Below, one piece after another: positions 8,119 to 15,193 of a stretch of 45,590 nt of DNA (position 1 is the first letter of the stretch; every line of letters starts with the position of its first letter). The stretch comes from CAZMGT01 sp964565895 (GTDB lineage: Bacteria > Armatimonadota > Zipacnadia > UBA1398 > CAZMGT01): positions 1 to 45,590 of the forward strand of contig CAZMGT010000028.1 of the NCBI GenBank assembly GCA_964565895.1, in the 5' to 3' direction. A program made the position numbers and the translations under genes. The notes under the pieces were generated by a model. The model did not search any database. It worked only from the letters and a program-made list of their open reading frames with translations, and was not told the DNA's origin.

Positions 8119-9189
8119 GTGAGCGAGGAGATCGAACGCCTGCGCAAGGAAATCGACGAGATCGACCGCGAGATCGTCAACCTTCTCGCCCGCCGCGCCA
8201 AAGCCGCGCAGGCCATCGGCCGGATCAAAAACGACAGCAACATGCCCATCTACGCCCCTGCGCGCGAGCGCGCCGTGCTCGACAACATCGTCGCCCAAAA
8301 CGAGGGGCCTCTGCCGGCAAGCTCGCTGAAGAGCATTTTTCGCGAAATCATCTCCGCCTGCCGCGCGCTTGAGCAGCGCCCGAAAATCGCCTACTTCGGC
8401 ATGCCCGCGAGCTTCACCCACATGGCCGCGCTGAAGACGTTCGGCAGCGAGTGCGTGTTCGTCCCGCACAACGACATCCGCGACATCTTCTCCGCCGTGG
8501 TCAAGGGCAGCGCCAACTATGGCGTGGTACCCATCGAGAGCTCCACGGGGGGCATCGTCCCGGAAACCGTGGACCAGTTTATCGACTCCCCGCTGCTCAT
8601 CAGCGGCGAGGCCTACCTCGATGTGCACCACTATCTTCTCTCCAAGGGCACGCTGGAGGAGGTTAAGCGGGTCTACTCGCACGCTCAGCCGTTTGCGCAG
8701 TGCGAGCAGTGGCTGCGCGAGAACCTCCCTGGGGCGGAGCTAATTACCGAGGCCTCGACGAGCCACGCCGCCCAGCGCGCCGCCGCCGAGGGCCCGGGCG
8801 CCGCGGCGATCTCCACCGAGCTCGCCGCCGAGCTCTACGACCTAAACATCATCGCCGAGCGCATCGAGGACCGCGCCATTAACCGCACGCGCTTTTGGAT
8901 TATCGGCCAGTGCGAAAACCCGCCCACCGGCCGCGACAAAACCTCCCTCCTCTTCTCCACCAGGCACGAGGCGGGCGCCCTGTACCGCGCCCTGGAGACG
9001 TTCGCCCGCCACAACATTAACCTAACCATGATCCAGTCCCGCCCCTCGCCCAACCGCCCCTGGGAGTATGTCTTCTTCGTTGACTTTCAGGGCCACGTCA
9101 GCGAGCCTCATGTGGAGCAGGCCCTGCGCGAGCTCGAGCGCTGCTCGCAGTTCGTGCGCGTCCTCGGCGCCTATCCCGAGATGGACTAG
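8119..9189 (+). CDS. pheA: Bifunctional chorismate mutase / prephenate dehydratase
   Basis: This 356-residue enzyme makes phenylpyruvate from chorismate via prephenate in phenylalanine synthesis. Residues 1-85 are an AroQ-type helical chorismate mutase (EIDEIDREIVNLLARRAK). Residues about 92-270 are prephenate dehydratase, with the catalytic TRF motif in NRTRFWIIG. Residues about 275-350 are an ACT domain for Phe feedback, with GALYRAL and SRPSPNRPWEY. The usual ESRP of the regulatory site reads QSRP. I chose the GTG at 8119 because ACGGAGG ends eight bases before it and the upstream in-frame extension is Arg/Lys-rich and not family-like. Gene convergent with purH. Confidence 0.93.
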   Translation: MSEEIERLRKEIDEIDREIVNLLARRAKAAQAIGRIKNDSNMPIYAPARERAVLDNIVAQNEGPLPASSLKSIFREIISACRALEQRPKIAYFGMPASFTHMAALKTFGSECVFVPHNDIRDIFSAVVKGSANYGVVPIESSTGGIVPETVDQFIDSPLLISGEAYLDVHHYLLSKGTLEEVKRVYSHAQPFAQCEQWLRENLPGAELITEASTSHAAQRAAAEGPGAAAISTELAAELYDLNIIAERIEDRAINRTRFWIIGQCENPPTGRDKTSLLFSTRHEAGALYRALETFARHNINLTMIQSRPSPNRPWEYVFFVDFQGHVSEPHVEQALRELERCSQFVRVLGAYPEMD

Positions 9190-9220
9190 CGCTCCCCGCC
9201 CTGGGGCAAGCCGCCCCCGC

Positions 9221-10399
9221 TTAGTGGTGGAACATTCGCCTGCCGGAGAAGATCATCGTCATCCCATACTCGTTCGCGGCCTCAATAACTTCCTCGTCGC
9301 GAATCGAGCCCCCAGGCTGCAGGACATAGCGCACGCCCGCGCGATAGGCGCGGTCGATGTTGTCGCGAAACGGAAAGAACGCGTCGGAGCTTAAGCACAC
9401 CTCAGCCAGGCCCTCCAGCCACTCGCTCCGCTGCTCCTCGTCTAGCTCCGCGGGGACCTCCTCAAACAGCCCCTCCCACACCGCGCGCTCCACCGGCGAC
9501 ATATCGCCCCGCAGGTAAAGGTCGATGGCGTTGATTTTCTCCGCGCGGCTAACGCCCTCGCGAAAGCGAAACCCCAACACCCGCGGGTGCCGGCGCAGAT
9601 ACCAGCACTCCGCCTTCTCCGCGGCCAGGCCCGTGCAGTGAATGCGCGACTGCTGCCCCGCCCCGAGGCCGATCACCTGGCCTTCCAAAGCAAAGCACAC
9701 GGAGTTCGACTGCGCGTACTTTACGGCGACCGTGGCCACGATAAGGTCCCGCCGCGCCGTCTCGGGCAACGCCCGCGAGCGGGTAACGATGTTCTCCAGC
9801 AGGCTGTCGGTAATCGGCTCCCCGTCGCGCCGCTGCTCCAGGGTAACGCCAAACACCTCGCGCTTTTCCATCTCCGGCGGCTCATAGTCGGGGTCGATCT
9901 GCACGATGGGATAGTTGCCCTGCTTTTTGCTTTTTAAAATCTCCAGCGCCTCCGGCTCATAACCCGGAGCGACGATCCCGTCCGACACCTCGCGCTTAAG
10001 CAGGCGCGCCAGCGAGACGTCGGCGACATCGCTCAGGGCCACCCAGTCGCCGTAGGAGGACATGCGGTCCGCCCCACGCGCCCGGGCATAGGCCGTGGCC
10101 AGGGGCGAAAGGTCAAGGTCGTCCACAAAATACGCCTTGCGCAAGTCATCGCTTAGGGGCACGGCGACCGCGGCCCCCGCGGGGCTCACGTGCTTAAACG
10201 ACGCCGCCGCGGGCAGCCCCAAGGCCCGCTTAAGCTCGCGCACAAGCTGCCAGCTATTTAACGCGTCGAGCACGTTGATATAGCTCAGCGACCCGTTGAG
10301 GACAACGAGGGGCAGGGGCTCGCCGCTGGCCATGTAGATGCGCGCTGGCTTTTGGTGTGGGTTGCAGCCATAGCGCAAAGCAATCTCTCGCTCGCTCAC
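9221..10399 (-). CDS. purH: Stand-alone AICAR formyltransferase (PurH without IMP cyclohydrolase domain)
   Basis: This 392-residue enzyme transfers the formyl group of 10-formyl-THF to AICAR in purine synthesis. The catalytic Lys-His pair is in FKHVSPAG and other AICARFT segments are clear (YGCNPHQKPA at the N terminus, GQQSRIHCTG, SDAFFPFRD, QPGGSIRDEEV). Standard PurH has about 520 residues, with an N-terminal IMP cyclohydrolase of about 195 residues. That domain is absent: the protein starts directly at the transformylase. The GTG at 10397-10399 is preceded by AAAAGGGGTG. IMP ring closure must be done by another protein such as PurO or a separate cyclohydrolase; none is in the window. Confidence 0.9.
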   Translation of the reverse strand: MSEREIALRYGCNPHQKPARIYMASGEPLPLVVLNGSLSYINVLDALNSWQLVRELKRALGLPAAASFKHVSPAGAAVAVPLSDDLRKAYFVDDLDLSPLATAYARARGADRMSSYGDWVALSDVADVSLARLLKREVSDGIVAPGYEPEALEILKSKKQGNYPIVQIDPDYEPPEMEKREVFGVTLEQRRDGEPITDSLLENIVTRSRALPETARRDLIVATVAVKYAQSNSVCFALEGQVIGLGAGQQSRIHCTGLAAEKAECWYLRRHPRVLGFRFREGVSRAEKINAIDLYLRGDMSPVERAVWEGLFEEVPAELDEEQRSEWLEGLAEVCLSSDAFFPFRDNIDRAYRAGVRYVLQPGGSIRDEEVIEAANEYGMTMIFSGRRMFHH

Positions 10400-10548
10400 G
10401 GTAACACCCCTTTTGGGAAAAGTTCTCGGTGTCGCTGTGCACTTCGGCGCCTGCCCCGCGCGCCCCTTCGCCTCGCCCGCAGGTCGCAGGCCAATGCGCG
10501 GCGAAATTGACCGTTGCACTATTCTGGCCCCAAGGGAGGGTATTCGCG

Positions 10549-11796
10549 ATGATCCGTTTGCTGCGCGTTGTTTTCCTTTGCGCCTTAGTGTCCTGCCTTG
10601 CTCTGCCGGCGCTGGCCCAGCCCAAGGGCGCCCCGCCGCCCGACGCGGAGGGGTGGATTCCCCTGTTTGACGGCCAGAGCCTTGCCGGCTGGCAACTGCG
10701 CGACAAAAACGGCCCCAACGGCTGGAGCGCAAAAGACGGCGTCCTCTCCAACACCGCCCCAAGCACCGATCTCGTCACGGAAATGACGTTTACCGATCAC
10801 GAGCTGCACGTCGAGTTCCGCCTTCCCCGTGGGGGCAACAGCGGCGTCTATCTCCAGGGCCGCTACGAGGTGCAGGTTGCCGACAGCGCGGGCAAGCCCA
10901 CGAGCAAGTACATGTGCGGGGCGATTTACGACAAGATCGCGCCCTCGAAAAACGCCGCCAAGCCCGCGGGGCAGTGGCAAACGTTGGACATTAAGTTCAT
11001 CGCCCCGCGCGCCGACCGCCAGGGAAACGTCGTTCAAAAGGCGCGCATTACCGTTACCCTAAACGGCGTTACGGTAATCGACAACGCGGAGATCGACGGC
11101 GTCACGGGTGGCGCGCTGGACAATAACGAGGGCAAGCCCGGCCCGCTCATGCTCCAGGGCAACCATACCTCAGTGGACTATCGCAACATTAAGTATCGCC
11201 CGCTGCGCGTGGGCTGGCCCGACGACAAGCTGTTTACCCCGCTGTTCGACGGCAAGACGCTTACCGGCTGGTCCGTGCGCGGCCCGGCGCACGGGGGCAA
11301 GGGCCGCTGGGAGGTGCGCGATGGGGCGATCGTCGGCACGCAGGATCCCCCAGGCATCGGCGGCGTGCTCATGACCGAGAAGAAGTTCGGCGACTTTGAG
11401 ATTCGCTGCGAGATCAACCCCGACTGGGGCATCGACAGCGGGCTCTTCCTGCGCACCACGGACCAAGGCGCGTGCTATCAGTGCACGGTGGACTATCGCC
11501 CCGGGGGCCAGGTGGGCACGCTCTACGGCGAGCGCTCCGGCGGCTGGCTCCAGCAAAACCCCCTGTGGGAGAAGTTCTACTGGCCCGGCCGGTGGAACGA
11601 GCTGCGCTGCGTCGTCCGCGGCCAGCCCCCGCACATCCAAATCTGGCTCAACGGCAACTTAACCGTGGACTTCTGGGACACCAAGGAGCGCCTCCCCGCC
11701 GAAGGCTACATCGGGCTGCAGGTCCACCGCGGCCACGACTGGCAGGGGCGGCTGACGCGCTTCCGCAACATCCGCATCTTGCCCCTGGGCAAGTAG
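10549..11796 (+). CDS. Exported protein with two DUF1080 (3-keto-disaccharide hydrolase-like) domains
   Basis: This 415-residue protein has a signal peptide (cleavage near ALAQ, residue 24) and two consecutive DUF1080 domains. The first covers about residues 35-220 (WIPLFDGQSLAGWQL to DYRNIKYRPL). The second covers about 226-413 (FTPLFDGKTLTGWSV to RFRNIRILPL). The G-x-I-x-LQ-H strand before the FRNI-type end is seen in both (GPLMLQGNHTS and GYIGLQVHRG). The family is a concanavalin-like sandwich; some members cleave 3-keto-glycosides. The two halves probably arose by duplication but differ clearly now. The ATG at 10549 has GGGAGGG eight bases before it. A perfect GC stem follows the stop. 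Confidence 0.88.
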   Translation: MIRLLRVVFLCALVSCLALPALAQPKGAPPPDAEGWIPLFDGQSLAGWQLRDKNGPNGWSAKDGVLSNTAPSTDLVTEMTFTDHELHVEFRLPRGGNSGVYLQGRYEVQVADSAGKPTSKYMCGAIYDKIAPSKNAAKPAGQWQTLDIKFIAPRADRQGNVVQKARITVTLNGVTVIDNAEIDGVTGGALDNNEGKPGPLMLQGNHTSVDYRNIKYRPLRVGWPDDKLFTPLFDGKTLTGWSVRGPAHGGKGRWEVRDGAIVGTQDPPGIGGVLMTEKKFGDFEIRCEINPDWGIDSGLFLRTTDQGACYQCTVDYRPGGQVGTLYGERSGGWLQQNPLWEKFYWPGRWNELRCVVRGQPPHIQIWLNGNLTVDFWDTKERLPAEGYIGLQVHRGHDWQGRLTRFRNIRILPLGK

Positions 11797-11806
11797 GCAA
11801 ATGCAA

Positions 11807-11836
11807 GCGGCGGGCGGCCTTTGCGCCGCCCGCCGC
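11807..11836. terminator. Perfect 12-bp GC hairpin between convergent genes
   Basis: GCGGCGGGCGGC (11807-11818) pairs without mismatch with GCCGCCCGCCGC (11825-11836) around the six-base loop CTTTGC. It stands between the convergent DUF1080 gene and the ABC ATPase gene, so it could end both transcripts. No U-tract follows on either strand. Confidence 0.55.
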
Positions 11837-11880
11837 CACAGCCTGCCAAACCATGTGCTAGCCGGCCCGGCGCCCGCCGG

Positions 11881-12597
11881 CTAGGCCTCCGCCCCCGCGG
11901 GGAGCCCCGCGCGCTCGCGCACGATCTCCTCGCCCTCGACCAGGCCGTCGCGAAACTTAATTATCCGCTGGGCATAGCGCGCGATGTGCGGCTCGTGGGT
12001 AACGACGACGATCGTCTTGCCCTCGCTATTTAGCCGCTGGAACAGCTCCATAATCTCCGCGCCCTGCGCCGTGGACAGGTTGCCCGTGGGCTCGTCGGCG
12101 AGGATCAGGTCCGGTCGGTTAACCAGTGCCCGGGCGATAGCCACGCGCTGCTGCTCGCCGCCGGAAAGCTCGCTTGGCCGGTGCGTTATGCGGTCGGCAA
12201 GGCCCACCGCGGCGAGCGCCTCCTCGGCGCGCTTGCGCCGCTCTCTGCCCGAAAGCCCCCTGCTGTAGAGCATGGGCACCTCCACATTGCGCAGCGCCGT
12301 CGCCCGCGGCAGCAGGTTATAGCTCTGAAACACAAACCCAATGCGCTGGTTCCGTATGCGCGCCAGCTCATACTCGTCTAGCTCGAGCGTGTTCACTCCG
12401 TCCAACCGGCACTCGCCGGCGGTAGGCCGGTCCAGGCAGCCGACAAGGTGCATAAACGTGGACTTGCCCGACCCCGACGGCCCCATGATCGCGACAAACT
12501 CGCCCTCCTCCACACGCAGCGACACCCCGCGCAGCGCGGCCACCGTTACCTTCCCCATGTGGTATTCCTTGCGCAGGTCAACCGTCTCGATGACCAC
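11881..12597 (-). CDS. ABC exporter ATPase, MacB/LolD type
   Basis: This 238-residue ATPase belongs to the MacB/LolD/FtsE group. Walker A is GPSGSGKST, the Q-loop is VFQSYNLLP, the signature is LSGGEQQR, Walker B is LILADEPTGN and the switch is VTHEP. It energises the permease encoded upstream in the same operon. In E. coli MacB the ATPase and membrane parts are one protein; here they are separate. I chose the GTG at 12595-12597, which has AGGAGG upstream and matches the family N terminus (VIETVDLRKEY). It overlaps the 3' end of the TolC-type gene by 20 bases. It is the last gene of the operon. Confidence 0.9.
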   Translation of the reverse strand: MVIETVDLRKEYHMGKVTVAALRGVSLRVEEGEFVAIMGPSGSGKSTFMHLVGCLDRPTAGECRLDGVNTLELDEYELARIRNQRIGFVFQSYNLLPRATALRNVEVPMLYSRGLSGRERRKRAEEALAAVGLADRITHRPSELSGGEQQRVAIARALVNRPDLILADEPTGNLSTAQGAEIMELFQRLNSEGKTIVVVTHEPHIARYAQRIIKFRDGLVEGEEIVRERAGLPAGAEA

Positions 12598-13915
12598 CGC
12601 CGGCCTCCTGCCTTGCCGTCGTTTGCTCCTCGGGCACGGGCAGCGTGCCCATCGCCCGCTGCAGCCCGACAAGCGCCACCTGATAGTCGTACTGCGCGCG
12701 CACCCGGCTCGCCTGGGCCGAGGTAAGCGCCGCGCGGGCGTCAATTACCTCGAGGATAATCCCTACCCCCGCGCGATATTTCCCCTGCGCCGCGTCAAGC
12801 CGCGCTTGCGCCGCAGCGACCGACTTCTCCGAGGCCAACACGCGCTCCCGCGCCCGCTCTACCTCAATCAGCGCGTTCTCCACGTCAAAGCCAACGAGGT
12901 TAATCACCCGCTGCAGCTCGGCGCGCGAGCGTACCAAGCGCGCCTGGGCGGAAAGCTCCTCGGCCTCCGAGGCGTGCCCGTCGAAGATCGTCCAAGAAAG
13001 GTCCACGCGCACGTTGCCCAGGTTCTGCCCCCGCCAGTCGGTATACCGCCGGTCGAGCTCCCCGCTCACGCCGATCATCGGCCGGCCGCGCAAGCGCGCC
13101 TGCTTCCAAGCATATACCTGCGCCTGCACCGCCGCGGAGCTCGCCTGAACGTCCGGCCGGCGCTCCAGCGCCACCTGCAGCGCTTCGTCGAGCGCGGGAA
13201 TGCGCTCCTCGAGCCGCGCCGGCGCCTCGGCCAGCTCGAGCGTCACATCCTGGGGCAGGCCCATGGAGAACTTCAGCTGCGCCAGCGCCGCGCGATAGCC
13301 CCCGCGGGCGTCGATTAAGTCCAGCTCCGCGCGCGCCAGGTCGTCCTCCGCGGGGTAGACGTCAACGTCGGCCGCCGCGCCCAGGCGAATGCGCTCCTTT
13401 ACCTGCTGCAGGTGCTCGCGGGCGGACTCCACCCCTGCTTGGGCGACATCAACAAGCTGCTTCGCCGCCAACGCCGCGTAATAATTGCGCGCCACGGTCT
13501 CCACGAGGTCCTGCACGGTGGCCGCGTGTTCGAACTGTGCCGCGCGCAGGTCGGCCTTCGCCTGCTCCACCGCCTTGTCGCGGCCCAGGCGCCAAATATC
13601 CATCCGTAGCGACAGCTCAAGCTGCGACTTGCGCTGCGGGCTGCGGTAGTCCAGCGTGCCCAAGCCCAGGCCGGGCAGGCCCTGCGCCGCGCTCAGGCGC
13701 AACTGCGGATAGTAGCTGCTCCGCGCGCGCGTTACCCCGGCCTCCGCGGTAACCACGTTTTGCTGCGAGGCGACCACCTGGGGGTTGTTCGCCAGAGCAA
13801 TGGCCACGCAGTCGTCAAGCGTCAGCGGCCGCTGGGGCACCTCTTGCCCCCAACCCGGAGCCCACCAGCCAACCGCCAAACAAACCGCGGCCAACACAAC
13901 TACTCGGCGCATCAT
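12578..13915 (-). CDS. TolC-family outer-membrane efflux protein
   Basis: This 445-residue protein has a signal peptide (residues 1-23, WAPGWGQ) and two tandem OEP repeats typical of TolC. LTLDDCVAIALANNPQV opens the first repeat, and long Ala/Glu/Arg-rich helices (AGVTRARSSYYPQLRLS, and AQARLDAAQGKYRAGVG in the second half) follow. It would form a trimeric outer-membrane channel with a periplasmic helical barrel. Its length is ordinary for TolC, in contrast with the greatly lengthened adaptor of the same operon. The start ATG at 13913-13915 follows GGAGG by eight bases. It lies 26 bases after the permease gene. Confidence 0.9.
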   Translation of the reverse strand: MMRRVVVLAAVCLAVGWWAPGWGQEVPQRPLTLDDCVAIALANNPQVVASQQNVVTAEAGVTRARSSYYPQLRLSAAQGLPGLGLGTLDYRSPQRKSQLELSLRMDIWRLGRDKAVEQAKADLRAAQFEHAATVQDLVETVARNYYAALAAKQLVDVAQAGVESAREHLQQVKERIRLGAAADVDVYPAEDDLARAELDLIDARGGYRAALAQLKFSMGLPQDVTLELAEAPARLEERIPALDEALQVALERRPDVQASSAAVQAQVYAWKQARLRGRPMIGVSGELDRRYTDWRGQNLGNVRVDLSWTIFDGHASEAEELSAQARLVRSRAELQRVINLVGFDVENALIEVERARERVLASEKSVAAAQARLDAAQGKYRAGVGIILEVIDARAALTSAQASRVRAQYDYQVALVGLQRAMGTLPVPEEQTTARQEAGGGHRDG

Positions 13916-13941
13916 GTCCCACGCCTCCGTATCACCTAGAG

Positions 13942-15180
13942 CTACTCGTAGCGCAGGGCAAGCACGGGGTCGAGCAGCGCTGCCTTGCGCGAGGGAAGCA
14001 GGCCAAACAACACGCCGACAAACGCCGCAAACGAAAAGGCAACGGCCACCCAGGGGGCGGACACCGCGGTGTTCAGCCCCGCCGCGCGCAGCCCATAGGC
14101 CAACACTACGCCCAGCCCCACGCCCGCTGCCCCGCCGAGCAGGCTCAGGGTCAGCGACTCAATGAGAAACTGGAGCAAAATGTCTCGCGGCGTCGCCCCG
14201 AGCGCCTTGCGCAGCCCGATCTCCCGCGTGCGCTCGGTTACCGAAACGAGCATTATGTTCATGATCCCAATCCCGCCCACGAGCAGCGAGATCGCCGCGA
14301 TGGAGCCGAAGAGCAGGGTCATAATGCGGCTTGCCTCCTCGGCCCCTTGAATGAAGTCCGCGGCGGAGAAAATGGTAAAGTCGCTTTCGCTTGCCGGCCC
14401 GATGTTATGCCTCCGGCGGAGCAACGCCTCGACCTCCGCGCGCACGTGGTCGACGAGGCTCATGTCGGCAAACAACACGCCGATGGAGTTTACCCTGTCG
14501 CGCGGGCCTCCGCGCAATGGATTCCACCCGATTAGCCGATACATCGCCGTGGTAATAGGGATGACGACCTGGTCGTCTTGGTTGAAAAAGCCCGTGTCGC
14601 CCTTGGCCACGAACTGGCCGATGACGTGAAAGGTAATTCCGCGAATCTTAATCCGCTTGCCCACCACAGACTGCGGCGCGCCAAATAGGTTTTCCACTAC
14701 AGCGGGGCCCAACACGGCTACTTTGCGCCGCGTGCGCACATCGCGCTCGGTGAAAAATCGGCCCTCGGCGAGCTCGAAGTTGCGCACCTTCAAAAACTCC
14801 GGCGTAGTCCCCACAATGCGCGTGCTTGTGTTTTCGTCGCCCATCTTGACCTGGGCGCTGGTACTCACCTCGGGGGCGACGGCCTCAACGAGCCGGCACT
14901 CCTTGGCAATAGCCTCGGCGTCCGCATAGGTCAGCGTGTCGACCGAGCCCATGCCCCGGCGAATCGGCCCCCTGCGCAACTGACCCGGGCGCACAGTGAG
15001 CACGTTTGTCCCCAGCCGCGCAAACTGCTCCAGCGTCGCCTTCTTCGCCCCTTGGGTAATGGACACCGCGCCGACCACTGCGGCCACGCCGAAAATTACC
15101 CCGAGCATGGTCAGCACAGAGCGCAAGCGGTTGGCAAACAACCCTTCCAGGGCCACGCGCACGCATTCCCACACGCTCAT
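13942..15180 (-). CDS. MacB/FtsX-type ABC exporter permease
   Basis: This 412-residue inner-membrane protein has the MacB/FtsX layout. One N-terminal membrane helix (about residues 20-42, LTMLGVIFGVAAVVGAV) is followed by a periplasmic MacB_PCD domain of about 230 residues. Three membrane helices near the C terminus complete it (about 285-310, 335-360, 375-395), with TREIGLRKALGATPRDIL between the second and third helices. It is a mechanotransmission exporter partner and would dock the adaptor in the periplasm. It uses the separate ATPase encoded at the end of the operon. The start lies 13 bases after the adaptor stop. Confidence 0.9.
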   Translation of the reverse strand: MSVWECVRVALEGLFANRLRSVLTMLGVIFGVAAVVGAVSITQGAKKATLEQFARLGTNVLTVRPGQLRRGPIRRGMGSVDTLTYADAEAIAKECRLVEAVAPEVSTSAQVKMGDENTSTRIVGTTPEFLKVRNFELAEGRFFTERDVRTRRKVAVLGPAVVENLFGAPQSVVGKRIKIRGITFHVIGQFVAKGDTGFFNQDDQVVIPITTAMYRLIGWNPLRGGPRDRVNSIGVLFADMSLVDHVRAEVEALLRRRHNIGPASESDFTIFSAADFIQGAEEASRIMTLLFGSIAAISLLVGGIGIMNIMLVSVTERTREIGLRKALGATPRDILLQFLIESLTLSLLGGAAGVGLGVVLAYGLRAAGLNTAVSAPWVAVAFSFAAFVGVLFGLLPSRKAALLDPVLALRYE

Positions 15181-15193
15181 TGCCGCTCACCCC

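Noticed and set aside
7326..8372. 348-codon open frame on the plus strand
   Set aside because: It overlaps the VanX-type gene in antisense and the pheA start in another frame; it is Arg/Pro-rich without family features.
12341..13318. 325-codon open frame on the plus strand
   Set aside because: It is antisense to the ATPase and TolC-type genes and has no recognisable motif.
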